In this document: one piece after another, positions 16,845-26,363 of the stretch
Position numbering within the stretch: position 1 is the first letter of the stretch
How the letters are laid out: each line of letters starts with the position of its first letter
DNA from: an uncultured Akkermansia sp.
Lineage (GTDB): Bacteria; Verrucomicrobiota; Verrucomicrobiia; Verrucomicrobiales; Akkermansiaceae
Assembly: GCA_947589345.1 (NCBI GenBank)
Contig: CANQAC010000004.1
Location: 19,144-83,143 of the forward strand
Length of the DNA stretch: 64,000 nt
Direction: 5' to 3'
Notes under the pieces: model-generated
The model's input: the letters and a program-made list of their open reading frames with translations, nothing else
Databases searched by the model: none
What the model was told of the DNA's origin: nothing
Translations under genes and position numbers: made by a program

Positions 16845-18731
16845 ATGCAGAGTTCGACTTCTCAGGTATACGACGTCCTAGTTATTGGAGGCGGTCATGC
16901 CGGTATTGAAGCGGCTTTGGCTGCCAATCGCATGGGTGGACGTGTGGCTTTGCTCACACAAAATCTGGATACGATCGGTCAAATGAGCTGTAATCCCGCC
17001 GTGGGAGGACTTGCCAAGGGCCACATCGTAGCCGAAATTGATGCCTTAGGTGGCGCCATGGGTCTGAACACGGATGCAACGGCCCTACAACTGCGTGTCC
17101 TCAACGCTTCAAAAGGCCCAAGTGTGCAAGCATTGCGCGCCCAATGCGACAAATCTGCATACCGGACACGCATGAAATGGCTGCTGGAGCATACTTCCGG
17201 ACTTGAATTGCTACAAGGGGAAGCATGTGATATCTGCGTGGAGTCCGGACGCGTTACAGGCGTTCTCACGACGTGGAACCAGCGTTTTGCCGCCAGGAAT
17301 GTGGTGCTGTGCAGCGGGACCTTCATGCGAGGGTTGTTGCATGTGGGAGAGCAACATTTACCAGGCGGTCGTTTGGGCTGCACTCCCAGCAACATCTCCA
17401 CCTGTCTGGAGAAAATCGGATTCCCACTGCAACGTTTTAAAACTGGTACATCCCCGCGCGTAAAAGGTGCGAGCATTGATTTTCATGGGCTTGAGCTGCA
17501 GCATGGAGATGAACCTGCCCCGCTCTTCAGCCGACGGTCTCGGTCTGTGCTTTCGCGCACCCATGAGCCGTATTGCACACTTAACTTCTTTGCAGAACCA
17601 AGCTTTATTTTCCACCAACTTCCCTGCGCCATTACTTACACGCACGAAGGAACTCACAACATTATCCGGGACAATCTACAGCGCAGTCCGCTTTTTGCTG
17701 GTATCATCAAAGGCGTTGGGCCCCGATATTGCCCAAGTATTGAGGACAAAGTGGTGCGTTTTGCCGACAAACAACGCCACCAAATTTTTGTAGAACCCGA
17801 AGGGCGCAGCACCGATGAGTACTACCTGAACGGCCTTTCCACCAGCCTTCCCTTCGATGTTCAGGAGGCTATTGTACACAGCATTCCCGGGCTGGAACAT
17901 GCACAAATTATCCGCCCTGGCTATGCTGTAGAATATGATTTTGTACCTCCCACGGAGTTGCTTCCTACGTTGGAAACCAAGCGTGTGCGTGGTCTCTATT
18001 TCGCAGGACAAATCAATGGCACCAGCGGCTATGAGGAAGCTGCCGGACAAGGTCTGCTCGCAGGGGCAAACGCTATGCTTGCGTTACGCGGCAGTGAACC
18101 AATTATTCTGCGGCGCGACGAAGCTTATTTGGGCGTGATGGTGGATGATCTTGTGACACGCGGTACCGATGAGCCCTATCGCATGTTTACCAGCCGAGCG
18201 GAAATGCGCCTGCTGTTGCGACGCGACAACGCCGACCTGCGTCTCTCCTCCATTGCACACCGCTGTGGCCTCATTGATGACGCCACAGCGGCACTCGCTA
18301 AAAAGCGGGCAGATAACATTCGTCGCGCTATCGCCTACTGCCATGCCACTAAATGGCAGGGTGTCAATTTAGAACTCTGGCTACGCCGCCCGGAAAACCA
18401 CTACTCAACTCTTCCTGCACACCTTATACCAAACGCTGAAGATTCTGAGCTATGGGATGCCGCCACCACTGAAATTACCTATGCAGGCCATATTGAGCGC
18501 ATGCGCACTGCTGCCCTGCGACTCTCTAAACAAGAACATAAAAAAATACCTTCTGATTTGGACTATGAGGCTATCTCCGCTTTAAAAACGGAAGCTCGCC
18601 AACGTCTGGAACGCGTACGTCCGGCTACCATCGGGCAAGCCTCACGCATCCCCGGTATCACCCCGGCAGATCTAGCTCTGCTACTTGTATGGTGCCACCG
18701 TTGGGAACACAGGAAGGACTCGACGCAATAG
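16845..18731 (+). CDS. mnmG: tRNA uridine 5-carboxymethylaminomethyl modification enzyme MnmG (GidA)
   Basis: 628 residues, full length. The FAD-binding N-terminus is clear ([19 protein letters not shown]), with the family motifs [20 protein letters not shown] and [33 protein letters not shown] and [17 protein letters not shown] also match, and the C-terminal helical domain ends with [13 protein letters not shown]. With MnmE it modifies the wobble uridine of several tRNAs. It begins 6 bases after holA, so it is cotranscribed. Confidence 0.97.
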   Translation: MQSSTSQVYDVLVIGGGHAGIEAALAANRMGGRVALLTQNLDTIGQMSCNPAVGGLAKGHIVAEIDALGGAMGLNTDATALQLRVLNASKGPSVQALRAQCDKSAYRTRMKWLLEHTSGLELLQGEACDICVESGRVTGVLTTWNQRFAARNVVLCSGTFMRGLLHVGEQHLPGGRLGCTPSNISTCLEKIGFPLQRFKTGTSPRVKGASIDFHGLELQHGDEPAPLFSRRSRSVLSRTHEPYCTLNFFAEPSFIFHQLPCAITYTHEGTHNIIRDNLQRSPLFAGIIKGVGPRYCPSIEDKVVRFADKQRHQIFVEPEGRSTDEYYLNGLSTSLPFDVQEAIVHSIPGLEHAQIIRPGYAVEYDFVPPTELLPTLETKRVRGLYFAGQINGTSGYEEAAGQGLLAGANAMLALRGSEPIILRRDEAYLGVMVDDLVTRGTDEPYRMFTSRAEMRLLLRRDNADLRLSSIAHRCGLIDDATAALAKKRADNIRRAIAYCHATKWQGVNLELWLRRPENHYSTLPAHLIPNAEDSELWDAATTEITYAGHIERMRTAALRLSKQEHKKIPSDLDYEAISALKTEARQRLERVRPATIGQASRIPGITPADLALLLVWCHRWEHRKDSTQ

Positions 18732-18759
18732 CTCTCGCCGTTGCCAGACGGCCTGCGAA

Positions 18760-21513
18760 TTACTTCGTGTCTTTCCCTTGATTCCCCTCAGCGGGAGTTG
18801 GTGTGGCTTCACTTGTCACCAAAGGCGCCAGTCTGGCCTTCACATGTTCCAACCTCTCATTGTATTTCGTTTGCTTAGGATCTGTTTGCACCAGCTTTTC
18901 CAACAATTCCACAGCTCGTTTCAGCCACTGTTCACCCTGCTTCCTATCCCCAGTGGCCAGCGCTTGTTCTGCGGAGTCTTCCAACGCCTCAGCATAAAGT
19001 GATTGCAGGGCCGTATTGCCTGGACTGATATGCAACAGCTGTTCAGACAAACGACGATAACGTGTATATTCAGCAGCCGCTTTCTCCGCAAAGTACGGTG
19101 ACCGGCTATGAGCCATAGCGAGTCCGCGCCATGCCAGTGCCTCCAGCTCCGCATAATCCATGTTATCTGGCGCGGTGCGGCGTAGTTGCTCTACCTTACG
19201 CATAATCGTTTTGCAATACGATTCGGCGAGGTTAGGTTGTTCGTTGCGCAGCAATATATCCACCATGCTTGAGAGTGCGCGGCAGTGCATAAAGGGATAC
19301 TCTGTCTGTTTTTCATCCTGAGTTTCCAAATATGACACCAAATCATTATGTTTACGGAATGCCTCTAAAGCCAATTCATCGTATTTCTTCCGTTCTTGAG
19401 GTGAGGAGTTTTCCCCGGCGCGGCAGTACAGATTGCCCAAGGCAGAAAGTGTGAGCGATAAGCCTTTCTTAAAAGACAACCGATATGGATGTTCAGCTGC
19501 TAATTTACTAAACACCTGCTTGGCTTCATCCAACATGGTGTCGGCCTCGTGAAATTGCTTCAACTCTGTGGCAAACCGAGCGTGATAGAGCAGAGCATAG
19601 CCGAGACCTTGACGCGCACGGACGTGGTCAGAGTAGCTACTGAGCAACTCACGGTAGAGAGTCAGCATTTCATCCAATGCAGCCTTGTAAGCATTGTTGT
19701 CACCCTCATTGCGAGCGAGAAGGGCTTGCTCGCCAAGAGCCTGGCCGAGAGCGCAGCGAAATTCCGGATTGTAAGGGATCTGCTTACAAAGTTCACGCAG
19801 AATACCTGTGGCCTCTGCCAATAATCCTCGCACCCGATCATTTTGATTACGGCTACGCGCCACCTCCACTCGACTGAGCAACACCCCCGCCAAATCATAA
19901 CGGTAGCTGACAACACTGGTATATTCCTTGCACATCTGCCGGAAAAAGCCCTCTGCATTCGCTAAGTCGGCATCTGCCTCCTTGAGCAAGCCTTGCTGCA
20001 AGCGCAGTGTTCCAAGGTTACGCCACGATGCTGCCAGCGAGCGCGTTAGTTTTTCGTCGCGTCCCCCAGGTGGCTTACCCATGTTGTTAAGGTAAGCATT
20101 GAGGTGGTCGCCCAATATCCCCTGCAGGTGAGTGGAAGCGGGTATATCTGTAATTTCTTGGTTGAAATCATAAAGCAAGCGCTCCGTGAAATGTGCGCTA
20201 TTATCGTAAGCGCGTATAGCTTCACGGCGTTCCCAAAGAGCCCACGAGCTAATGCCGATAAGAATCGCCAAAACGCCCACCGGAATGAGCGAGGTGAGCT
20301 TGAAACGTCGACGCGTTTCTGGCTCGGTTGGTACTACCCCCTCGCCAATGGCGATACGCCAAGCAGCTGCATTCTGCCAGCGATCTTCTATCTTGAGTTC
20401 CAACGCGCGGTCTATGGCGCGCAAGAAGGCACTCCCGTACAACGCTTCCAAGTCCGCGCGCCCAGCCAATGGTGTGTACGGATCTGTGCCCGCCAGCATG
20501 CGCAAATCTGACCGCGGCGGAAATAATCGCGTCATCAAATAGTAAAAACAAACACCCAACGCATACAAATCCGTCCACGGCCCCAGCTGTTCGCTCATCT
20601 CTTCGTCAGTGGAAGAATGAGTCTGTTCCGGTGCCGCGAAGTCAGGCGTGTAAACATTCGTAAAGACTTTACCCGGCTGCAATTGACGCGCCGAACCAAA
20701 GTCCAGGAGAATAGTGTTGCCTTCTTCAGTGACCAGAATATTGTCCGGCTTGATATCACGGTGGACAATGCGATGCTGCCGTAAGTAATCCAGGATGGAC
20801 AGCATATTGAGAAGGAGCCGTCGGTTGTGGCGTGCTTGCTGGGATTGCTGTTCAAAGCTCAGCGAAGCTTGTTCCGGAACCGACATGGGGCGTCCCTCCA
20901 TAAACGGCATCACATAATAGGCAGTACCATTGGCCTCAAATGCAGCAAGTATGGGGACTATTCCAGGATGAGAAATACCCGTCAGAACGCTGACCTCCTG
21001 CAAAAATTCATCCACCGTAGCTTTAAAACGCTCCTCCTTCTCTGGGGATGAATGCACCACGTAGGTACCGTTAAGCTCACGGGCCGCGAGTCCCTCAGGC
21101 ATATGCTCCTTGATTGCAACCATAGTGCCCTCCGTCGCGTGGGTGGCCGAATACACGATACCGAAACCTCCCATCCCTATCATCTTGGAGATAACGTATT
21201 CTCCCACCTGTGTGCCGGGAGGCAACGGTTTGCGATCATCCTGAGTCGGAGCGCCGGCATTTTTGCGCGCAGTTACAGAACCAATCCCGCTATTAATGCG
21301 ACTGCGTGCAACAGCCCGTGCCGGAGATTCTGCAGCAACCTCCGGCAAAACCGACGAGGCAGGAGACGCGACTGGTGGGACAGGAGGAAGAACCTGCGGT
21401 GCCGGTGGTGCGCTCGGTTGCACCGGCACAGGCGGCGGCGCCACCTCCCCCGGAGGAGGAGCCATGGAATCGTCTGCTGGCGCAGGCGGAAGGGTCAGCT
21501 CAGATTCTTGCAT
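18760..21513 (-). CDS. membrane Ser/Thr protein kinase with C-terminal TPR-like region
   Basis: 917 residues. Residues 1-100 are Pro/Ala-rich. The Hanks-type kinase domain spans about 105-390: glycine loop GMGGFG (113-118), ATP lysine Lys135 (VAIKEH), catalytic HRDIKPDN with Asp253, and DFGSA with Asp271. A membrane helix lies near 406-427 (LIPVGVLAILIGISSWALW). The remaining 490 residues are helical with TPR-like repeats, predicted to be extracytoplasmic. This fits a receptor kinase that senses something outside and phosphorylates inside. The start overlaps the phosphatase stop by 19 bases, so the kinase is translated after, and probably coupled to, its likely antagonist. Confidence 0.93.
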   Translation of the reverse strand: MQESELTLPPAPADDSMAPPPGEVAPPPVPVQPSAPPAPQVLPPVPPVASPASSVLPEVAAESPARAVARSRINSGIGSVTARKNAGAPTQDDRKPLPPGTQVGEYVISKMIGMGGFGIVYSATHATEGTMVAIKEHMPEGLAARELNGTYVVHSSPEKEERFKATVDEFLQEVSVLTGISHPGIVPILAAFEANGTAYYVMPFMEGRPMSVPEQASLSFEQQSQQARHNRRLLLNMLSILDYLRQHRIVHRDIKPDNILVTEEGNTILLDFGSARQLQPGKVFTNVYTPDFAAPEQTHSSTDEEMSEQLGPWTDLYALGVCFYYLMTRLFPPRSDLRMLAGTDPYTPLAGRADLEALYGSAFLRAIDRALELKIEDRWQNAAAWRIAIGEGVVPTEPETRRRFKLTSLIPVGVLAILIGISSWALWERREAIRAYDNSAHFTERLLYDFNQEITDIPASTHLQGILGDHLNAYLNNMGKPPGGRDEKLTRSLAASWRNLGTLRLQQGLLKEADADLANAEGFFRQMCKEYTSVVSYRYDLAGVLLSRVEVARSRNQNDRVRGLLAEATGILRELCKQIPYNPEFRCALGQALGEQALLARNEGDNNAYKAALDEMLTLYRELLSSYSDHVRARQGLGYALLYHARFATELKQFHEADTMLDEAKQVFSKLAAEHPYRLSFKKGLSLTLSALGNLYCRAGENSSPQERKKYDELALEAFRKHNDLVSYLETQDEKQTEYPFMHCRALSSMVDILLRNEQPNLAESYCKTIMRKVEQLRRTAPDNMDYAELEALAWRGLAMAHSRSPYFAEKAAAEYTRYRRLSEQLLHISPGNTALQSLYAEALEDSAEQALATGDRKQGEQWLKRAVELLEKLVQTDPKQTKYNERLEHVKARLAPLVTSEATPTPAEGNQGKDTK

Positions 21514-23612
21514 AGCGTAATCGTATTCTCTTGATGTTCGTTAAAATCATAAGTCGCCTCATCCAATGGGAGTTTCTCCGTATGCTCCAGCGGATTAAAA
21601 GGTGGGGCCGGGTATATGACATGCAATTCAGAACGCTGCTCGGTGCAACGGAAAATCATTCGCAGAGGGGTCCCATCCGGCAAAGCTCCCGCCACTTTTC
21701 TTAAACTCTCCTGCATATCCGAGATATCTGCCGGTGCTGCAAACACCTCCTCCATGTGAGCTCCCACATCTGCCTCCGCTGCTTTCACATCCCCGGCAAC
21801 AAACTCCATTTCCATCTCATGCGATGGCTCCCCGCGGTACTCCAACGCCAACATCGTCACATCCTTCCCCATACGACCGCCCTCCAAGTACTGGCGCAAT
21901 GATGACTTGACCATTTGCAACACATCCGATACCGTGGGCAATTCTCCGCGCAGGACCTCCCTCAAGCGGACCTCACTGAAGGGGATATTATGTGTATTAG
22001 TTGCGTTGAGGACCCCCTCCGTATACAAAAAAATTCGATCCCCGGGGGCAAGCTGTATCTCCTCCGTGTGAAAAGGCATATCCGATCGATTTCCCAGCAC
22101 GTAGTCAGCCCGCGTCGTGAGCGGTTCGTATTCACCGTTCCTATTGCTGTGCAAGCTATGCATATGTCCGGCGTTTACGTATTCCATCCGTCCGGTACTA
22201 ATATCAAGGCTAGCATACAGGAGCGACATGTGAATGCCGGTTTGGTTACCTTGGCAAAGTTCACGATTGGCCTCGCTCACAATGTATTCCAGACTGCCAC
22301 CTGCCCGCGTCAGCGTGCGGATAATCGACATAGCACGCATCATGAAAAGCGCAGCCGCAATACCAGAGGCATCCACATCTGCTACCAAAAAATGCAGGTG
22401 TTTTTCGTCTGGCATCGCAAAGTCATAGAAATCACCTCCCACCTCGTTAGCCTGCATACATGTGGCAACAAGGTCAAATTGCTGCACGTTCGGGAACGGA
22501 GGAAATTTGTTGGGCAATGCTGTGCTTTGTATAGTGCGCGCCAACTCCAAATCGCGCTGCACATGAGACTGGCGTTCCTCTCCCACCGAACGCAGTGAAT
22601 CAACCATGAAATTGATACCATTGGAAAGTCGTACAAACTCCGGACTGGTGTCCACCTCCACTTTGCGTTCCAAGTCGCCCTCTGTTATTTCAAGAAGCGC
22701 TTCGTTGACTTGTGAGATACCCTGTATCACAACACGCTGAAGCAACCAACTCACAACGCCGAACATCATCAAAAACAGCACCAGGTTACTTGCCATCATC
22801 ACTTGTACTGTGTGCAAGCTAGCTCCGTATATTTCCCTGGCCGGTAACACCCCCACCAAACGATACCCCCCTCGATCCACTGCATACACATAATAACTCT
22901 CTCCATCAGCCTCTTTCTCTTCCACCTGACCGGGTTTGAGAGCCAGCAAGTCCGTCTCCGAAAACGCAGTCCGCTCACGAGTCAGCAGTACCCCGCGACG
23001 AAACACAACGATGGTTCCCTTGCTCCCAAGCACCATCTTCACCGGCGTGTTATCTGCAGTAGCCTGCTGCTCCAGACGCGTGCGAAAACCAATGCGTACG
23101 CGCCCCGGTCGGTCTTGCCGACGCACGTTGGCAAATTGCATACTGTGGGATGCCCCGACGTCCCCGGTTGTTACGACTTCCTTTCCTTTTTCGCTTAATG
23201 TGATAATTGGGATAGAATTATCTTCTTCTTGCAGATTTTGTCCCACCAAGCTATTTGGTACAGCTGCTTCCACAATGCCATGTTCGTCCGTGATGGCAAG
23301 CTGTTCGGCACCAAGGCGATTACATATGCCTTGAAGCGCCTCTTGATCGTGAAGGACAGAGGGATTGAGCTGCAAAATCTCTGCTAATCCCTGAGCGCGG
23401 TCTGTGGTACTCGCATCGTTCACACGGGCTAAAAAGCCTACGGCTTTCTCAACATGCGTCAACAAATCCAGCATGTCGGACAATCTCGTCTGCATCATTT
23501 GTTCTGCGCGCTCCTTCAGATGCGAAGAAAATTGGAAATAAACCAATCCCGCGGTCATAATGAACGCGGCGAAGATAACAGCGGATAGTCTGATAAGGAA
23601 CTGTCGGCGCAT
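21495..23612 (-). CDS. membrane sensor with HAMP and SpoIIE-type PP2C phosphatase domain
   Basis: 705 residues. An N-terminal helix (IRLSAVIFAAFIMTAGLVYF) and a second one (LVLFLMMFGVVSWLLQRVVI, near 275-295) enclose a periplasmic sensor region of about 250 residues. A HAMP domain follows (INEALLEITEGDLERKVEV-like linker). The cytoplasmic SpoIIE phosphatase domain carries the metal ligands in EVGGDFYDF and LVADVDASGIAAALFM. The C-terminal 120 residues are unassigned and could be a partial anti-sigma-type domain. It dephosphorylates Ser/Thr proteins, plausibly the targets of the overlapping kinase gene. Confidence 0.9.
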   Translation of the reverse strand: MRRQFLIRLSAVIFAAFIMTAGLVYFQFSSHLKERAEQMMQTRLSDMLDLLTHVEKAVGFLARVNDASTTDRAQGLAEILQLNPSVLHDQEALQGICNRLGAEQLAITDEHGIVEAAVPNSLVGQNLQEEDNSIPIITLSEKGKEVVTTGDVGASHSMQFANVRRQDRPGRVRIGFRTRLEQQATADNTPVKMVLGSKGTIVVFRRGVLLTRERTAFSETDLLALKPGQVEEKEADGESYYVYAVDRGGYRLVGVLPAREIYGASLHTVQVMMASNLVLFLMMFGVVSWLLQRVVIQGISQVNEALLEITEGDLERKVEVDTSPEFVRLSNGINFMVDSLRSVGEERQSHVQRDLELARTIQSTALPNKFPPFPNVQQFDLVATCMQANEVGGDFYDFAMPDEKHLHFLVADVDASGIAAALFMMRAMSIIRTLTRAGGSLEYIVSEANRELCQGNQTGIHMSLLYASLDISTGRMEYVNAGHMHSLHSNRNGEYEPLTTRADYVLGNRSDMPFHTEEIQLAPGDRIFLYTEGVLNATNTHNIPFSEVRLREVLRGELPTVSDVLQMVKSSLRQYLEGGRMGKDVTMLALEYRGEPSHEMEMEFVAGDVKAAEADVGAHMEEVFAAPADISDMQESLRKVAGALPDGTPLRMIFRCTEQRSELHVIYPAPPFNPLEHTEKLPLDEATYDFNEHQENTITLCKNLS

Positions 23613-23630
23613 ATAATCCCGCGGGTGTCA

Positions 23631-23658
23631 ATGGTACACTTTTTCATGATATAATCAA
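23631..23658 (-). promoter_or_regulatory. possible promoter of the phosphatase-kinase pair
   Basis: On the minus strand TTGATT (23653-23658), a 16-base spacer and TACCAT (23631-23636) precede the ATG at 23612 by 18 bases. Only a modest match. Confidence 0.35.
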
Positions 23659-24020
23659 GCACCATCTCTATGCTGACACGCTTTTCAAGATTCACACACA
23701 TCCGCTAAGGTTTGACGAAATCAAAGCTCTATAAACAAAATCACGAGAAAAGAGAACTCCCACGACACCTCTGAAAATTCGTAAAAAAAGGGCCCTTTGA
23801 CTCCTGGATTTACTAAAAAGTCAGAGCAGGTTAGTCGATCTCAACTTATTGCTCATCAGCAAACTGAGAAGCATTACACCGCTAACGCATGATCCGGAAG
23901 AGTCCATTTCCTGCCCGCTGGAACTCCGGGGGTGGACATCCATTTTTCTAACTCAAGGCACTGCCACAAGAAGTTGCCTGCCGACTATTTCCACTCCCCT
24001 CTCCACTAGACACCCCTTCA
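23659..24020. other. non-coding stretch, nothing recognised
   Basis: About 360 bases between nspC and the phosphatase promoter hold no convincing gene, hairpin with T-tract, tRNA or repeat. Confidence 0.5.
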
Positions 24021-25226
24021 TCAACCTAGTCTGTCGGCAAAATCCCGGTAGTCAAAATGCCTTACACAACGCCTTACGCCGTCCACCCCCAACATGCAAA
24101 TATCCGGATGGGGCACACCATTAAAATGAGTGGATTTCACGATGGTGTAGTGGGTCATATCGTCCATCACCAGAATATCGCCTACATTCAACATGCGCGG
24201 GAAAGAAAAGTCACCCAGAACATCCCCTGCCAGGCAGGTGGGAGCGCCAAGTCGGTAAGTGTATGCCTGTTGCCCGGCCTCTCCGGCCAAGTGGTAATAC
24301 TCGCCAGGCAATTGCACAGACGGCGCCTTTCCTACCGTGGCATCAGAAGCTGTATTCATCAGACAAAATACATCAGGCCGATACGGCATTTCGAGTACAT
24401 CTGGCATATGAGCCGTCACACTCACATCCAATATGGCGTGACGATAGCCCATACTCTCAAAAACATCCAGAACCCGCGCTCTGAGTACTCCCGTTCGGAT
24501 GCACCATGCCTCCCCCGGCTCCAAATACACATCTACCCCATAGTTCTCTTTTAAACGCTTCACCAGTGCTATCAGAGTCTCGCGTTTATATTCTGGCATG
24601 GTAATCCAATGTCCACCACCCAAATTAAGGTATCGAACCTCCGAAGAGTTTAGCAACATACTAGACTGAGCCTCAAGCTCTTCCATGGTTTCAACCAGGT
24701 CGGGTGCGTTCTGCTCACACAGCGTGTGTATGTGGATGCCGCTGATGCCAACAGGCGCGGCTTTATCCAAATCAGCCACCGGCACTCCTAGACGCGATCC
24801 GGGTGTGCAGGGATCGTAGAGTGGAGTACGTCCGGTGGAATGACATGGGTTAACTCGCAATCCGAAATGGAGTAATCCGTGTACTGCACGCGGGTGCCTC
24901 ATGCACATCTTACGGACCCGCTCCCACTGCGGCAGACTATTGAAATCAATATGATGAGCAAACTCCAGCAACTCCAGCAAATCTCGCTTGGTGTACGCCG
25001 GCGCATACACCGCAATGTGTCCTCCCAAGTGTTCCGCCGCCAGTTTCGCTTCATACAAACCCGATGCACACGCCCCATCTGCAAACTCTCGCAGGCAATG
25101 CAGCCCTGCAACGCCCGCAAAAGCCTTGAGAGCTACAAGCATCTTCGCACCAGCGGCATCCCCCACCTCACGCAGGACACGAGCATTGCGCTCCAGCGCT
25201 GCCTCAGATATCAAGTACTCCGCCAT
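24021..25226 (-). CDS. nspC: carboxynorspermidine/carboxyspermidine decarboxylase
   Basis: 401-residue PLP decarboxylase of the alanine racemase fold (ornithine/DAP decarboxylase group IV). The PLP lysine is in MLVALKAFAG, the glycine-rich phosphate site in YLNLGGGHWIT, and the substrate-side motifs are GIHIHTLCEQ and YLEPGEAW. It makes spermidine or norspermidine from the carboxy-intermediate produced by the enzyme at 7746-8939. It has a good ribosome site (GGGAGA) and follows the TPR lipoprotein gene by 39 bases, so it probably uses that gene's promoter. Confidence 0.95.
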   Translation of the reverse strand: MAEYLISEAALERNARVLREVGDAAGAKMLVALKAFAGVAGLHCLREFADGACASGLYEAKLAAEHLGGHIAVYAPAYTKRDLLELLEFAHHIDFNSLPQWERVRKMCMRHPRAVHGLLHFGLRVNPCHSTGRTPLYDPCTPGSRLGVPVADLDKAAPVGISGIHIHTLCEQNAPDLVETMEELEAQSSMLLNSSEVRYLNLGGGHWITMPEYKRETLIALVKRLKENYGVDVYLEPGEAWCIRTGVLRARVLDVFESMGYRHAILDVSVTAHMPDVLEMPYRPDVFCLMNTASDATVGKAPSVQLPGEYYHLAGEAGQQAYTYRLGAPTCLAGDVLGDFSFPRMLNVGDILVMDDMTHYTIVKSTHFNGVPHPDICMLGVDGVRRCVRHFDYRDFADRLG

Positions 25227-25265
25227 ACTCTCCCGGCAAATGCGTGCACTCTTACGATCCCGGGG

Positions 25266-26288
25266 CTACTCAGCTGAATCTTTTTGAGTTTGTTCCTGCT
25301 CCTCCTTCAGCTTACTCTGGACAGCTTTGATGGAAGGCGCGAGCCGACCCAGCAGGCCGATAGCTTTTGCCTGAGCTGCCGGTGAGGTTGACGCCCTGCG
25401 CAGCTGCTCCGCTATTCCTGCTGCCTGCATCCAGGCAGCGAGAGCCTTGCGGAACTGGCCCACCTGGCTCTCCAAATTACCCAGCGTTGAAAGTAAATGC
25501 ACGAATTCGAAAGAAACGCCTGTCGAAAGTTTTTGCATAGCCAGCGCCGCTTTTTGACCAGTTTGCAGAGTTTCGCGCGCCTGCTCCGGGTCGTCTGCAA
25601 AAAGCTGACACTCTGCCAAGCAACGGTATGAGCTCAAAAGATCTTTCGCCGCATTTTCTAAATCAGCCGACAAACTGTTACCTTCGGGCAAAGGCTTGCC
25701 TTCTCCGGGAGCCAGCTGCTCAAAGCGCGCTTTATCTAACTGCAGAGCTTTCTCATAATATGGCAACGCCTCAGCCATTTTCCGTTGATTGATGAGGCAC
25801 GCAGCCAGCCCACTCACCAAAAGGCTGTGCAATCTCTGCCCTTGGACGCTGTTGCGTGTAGCTTCCGGCAAAGCTTCCCAATCTTTGAGAGTGGTCGTGT
25901 AGATATCAAACGCTTTTTGGAAAGCGGAGAGTTCGCGCGCCCCATCTGCAAGGAAAAGTCCCAACTTCACAATCCGTTCCGGGGATCCTTTGGCCGCTCG
26001 CAGGGCATTGTAGTACGTCTCTACCTGGTTACGCATATCACGCACCAACTCGCGCCACCTGGGCTGCCCGGCCTCTCGCCTCAGCTCATCACCCACGGTG
26101 AATACCATGTATTCCAGTAGCTGGTCTTCCGCCGACGTCATATCTACGGTTTCACCAGCTGATGCCGCTGCCCCAACCGATTGTTCGTCCCTCTTTTCTT
26201 TGCACGAGTTGAGTACCGCAGCACAGCACAAAACCAAGGGCAGAATCCCTGCCGTCCGAATGGTAGACACTATACGCACTTTTTGCAT
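25266..26288 (-). CDS. TPR lipoprotein, function unknown
   Basis: 340 residues. The N-terminus is a lipoprotein signal (MQKVRIVSTIRTAGILPLV, then LNSC lipobox). After an acidic linker the protein is a run of helical hairpins resembling TPRs (for example MAEALPYYEKALQLDKARFE). Glu/Gln/Lys-rich residues close the protein. It is probably anchored in the outer membrane or periplasmic face. It shares an operon with nspC but no functional link is obvious. The start is confirmed by a promoter whose -10 box ends 6 bases before the ATG. Confidence 0.8.
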   Translation of the reverse strand: MQKVRIVSTIRTAGILPLVLCCAAVLNSCKEKRDEQSVGAAASAGETVDMTSAEDQLLEYMVFTVGDELRREAGQPRWRELVRDMRNQVETYYNALRAAKGSPERIVKLGLFLADGARELSAFQKAFDIYTTTLKDWEALPEATRNSVQGQRLHSLLVSGLAACLINQRKMAEALPYYEKALQLDKARFEQLAPGEGKPLPEGNSLSADLENAAKDLLSSYRCLAECQLFADDPEQARETLQTGQKAALAMQKLSTGVSFEFVHLLSTLGNLESQVGQFRKALAAWMQAAGIAEQLRRASTSPAAQAKAIGLLGRLAPSIKAVQSKLKEEQEQTQKDSAE

Positions 26289-26294
26289 GATCCT

Positions 26295-26323
26295 ATCTTA
26301 AGCCCAAATCCACTGCGCGTCAA
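26295..26323 (-). promoter_or_regulatory. promoter of TPR lipoprotein-nspC operon, leaderless
   Basis: On the minus strand TTGACG (26318-26323), a 17-base spacer, TAAGAT (26295-26300), then 6 bases to the ATG at 26288. Confidence 0.75.
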
Positions 26324-26363
26324 GCTCATTTGTTACCCCCGTCCGCCGTGTGCGAACAAGTTT

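Noticed and set aside
23659..24020. tRNA or small RNA gene in the longest non-coding stretch
   Set aside because: No cloverleaf or stable stem with a T-tract could be traced by eye.
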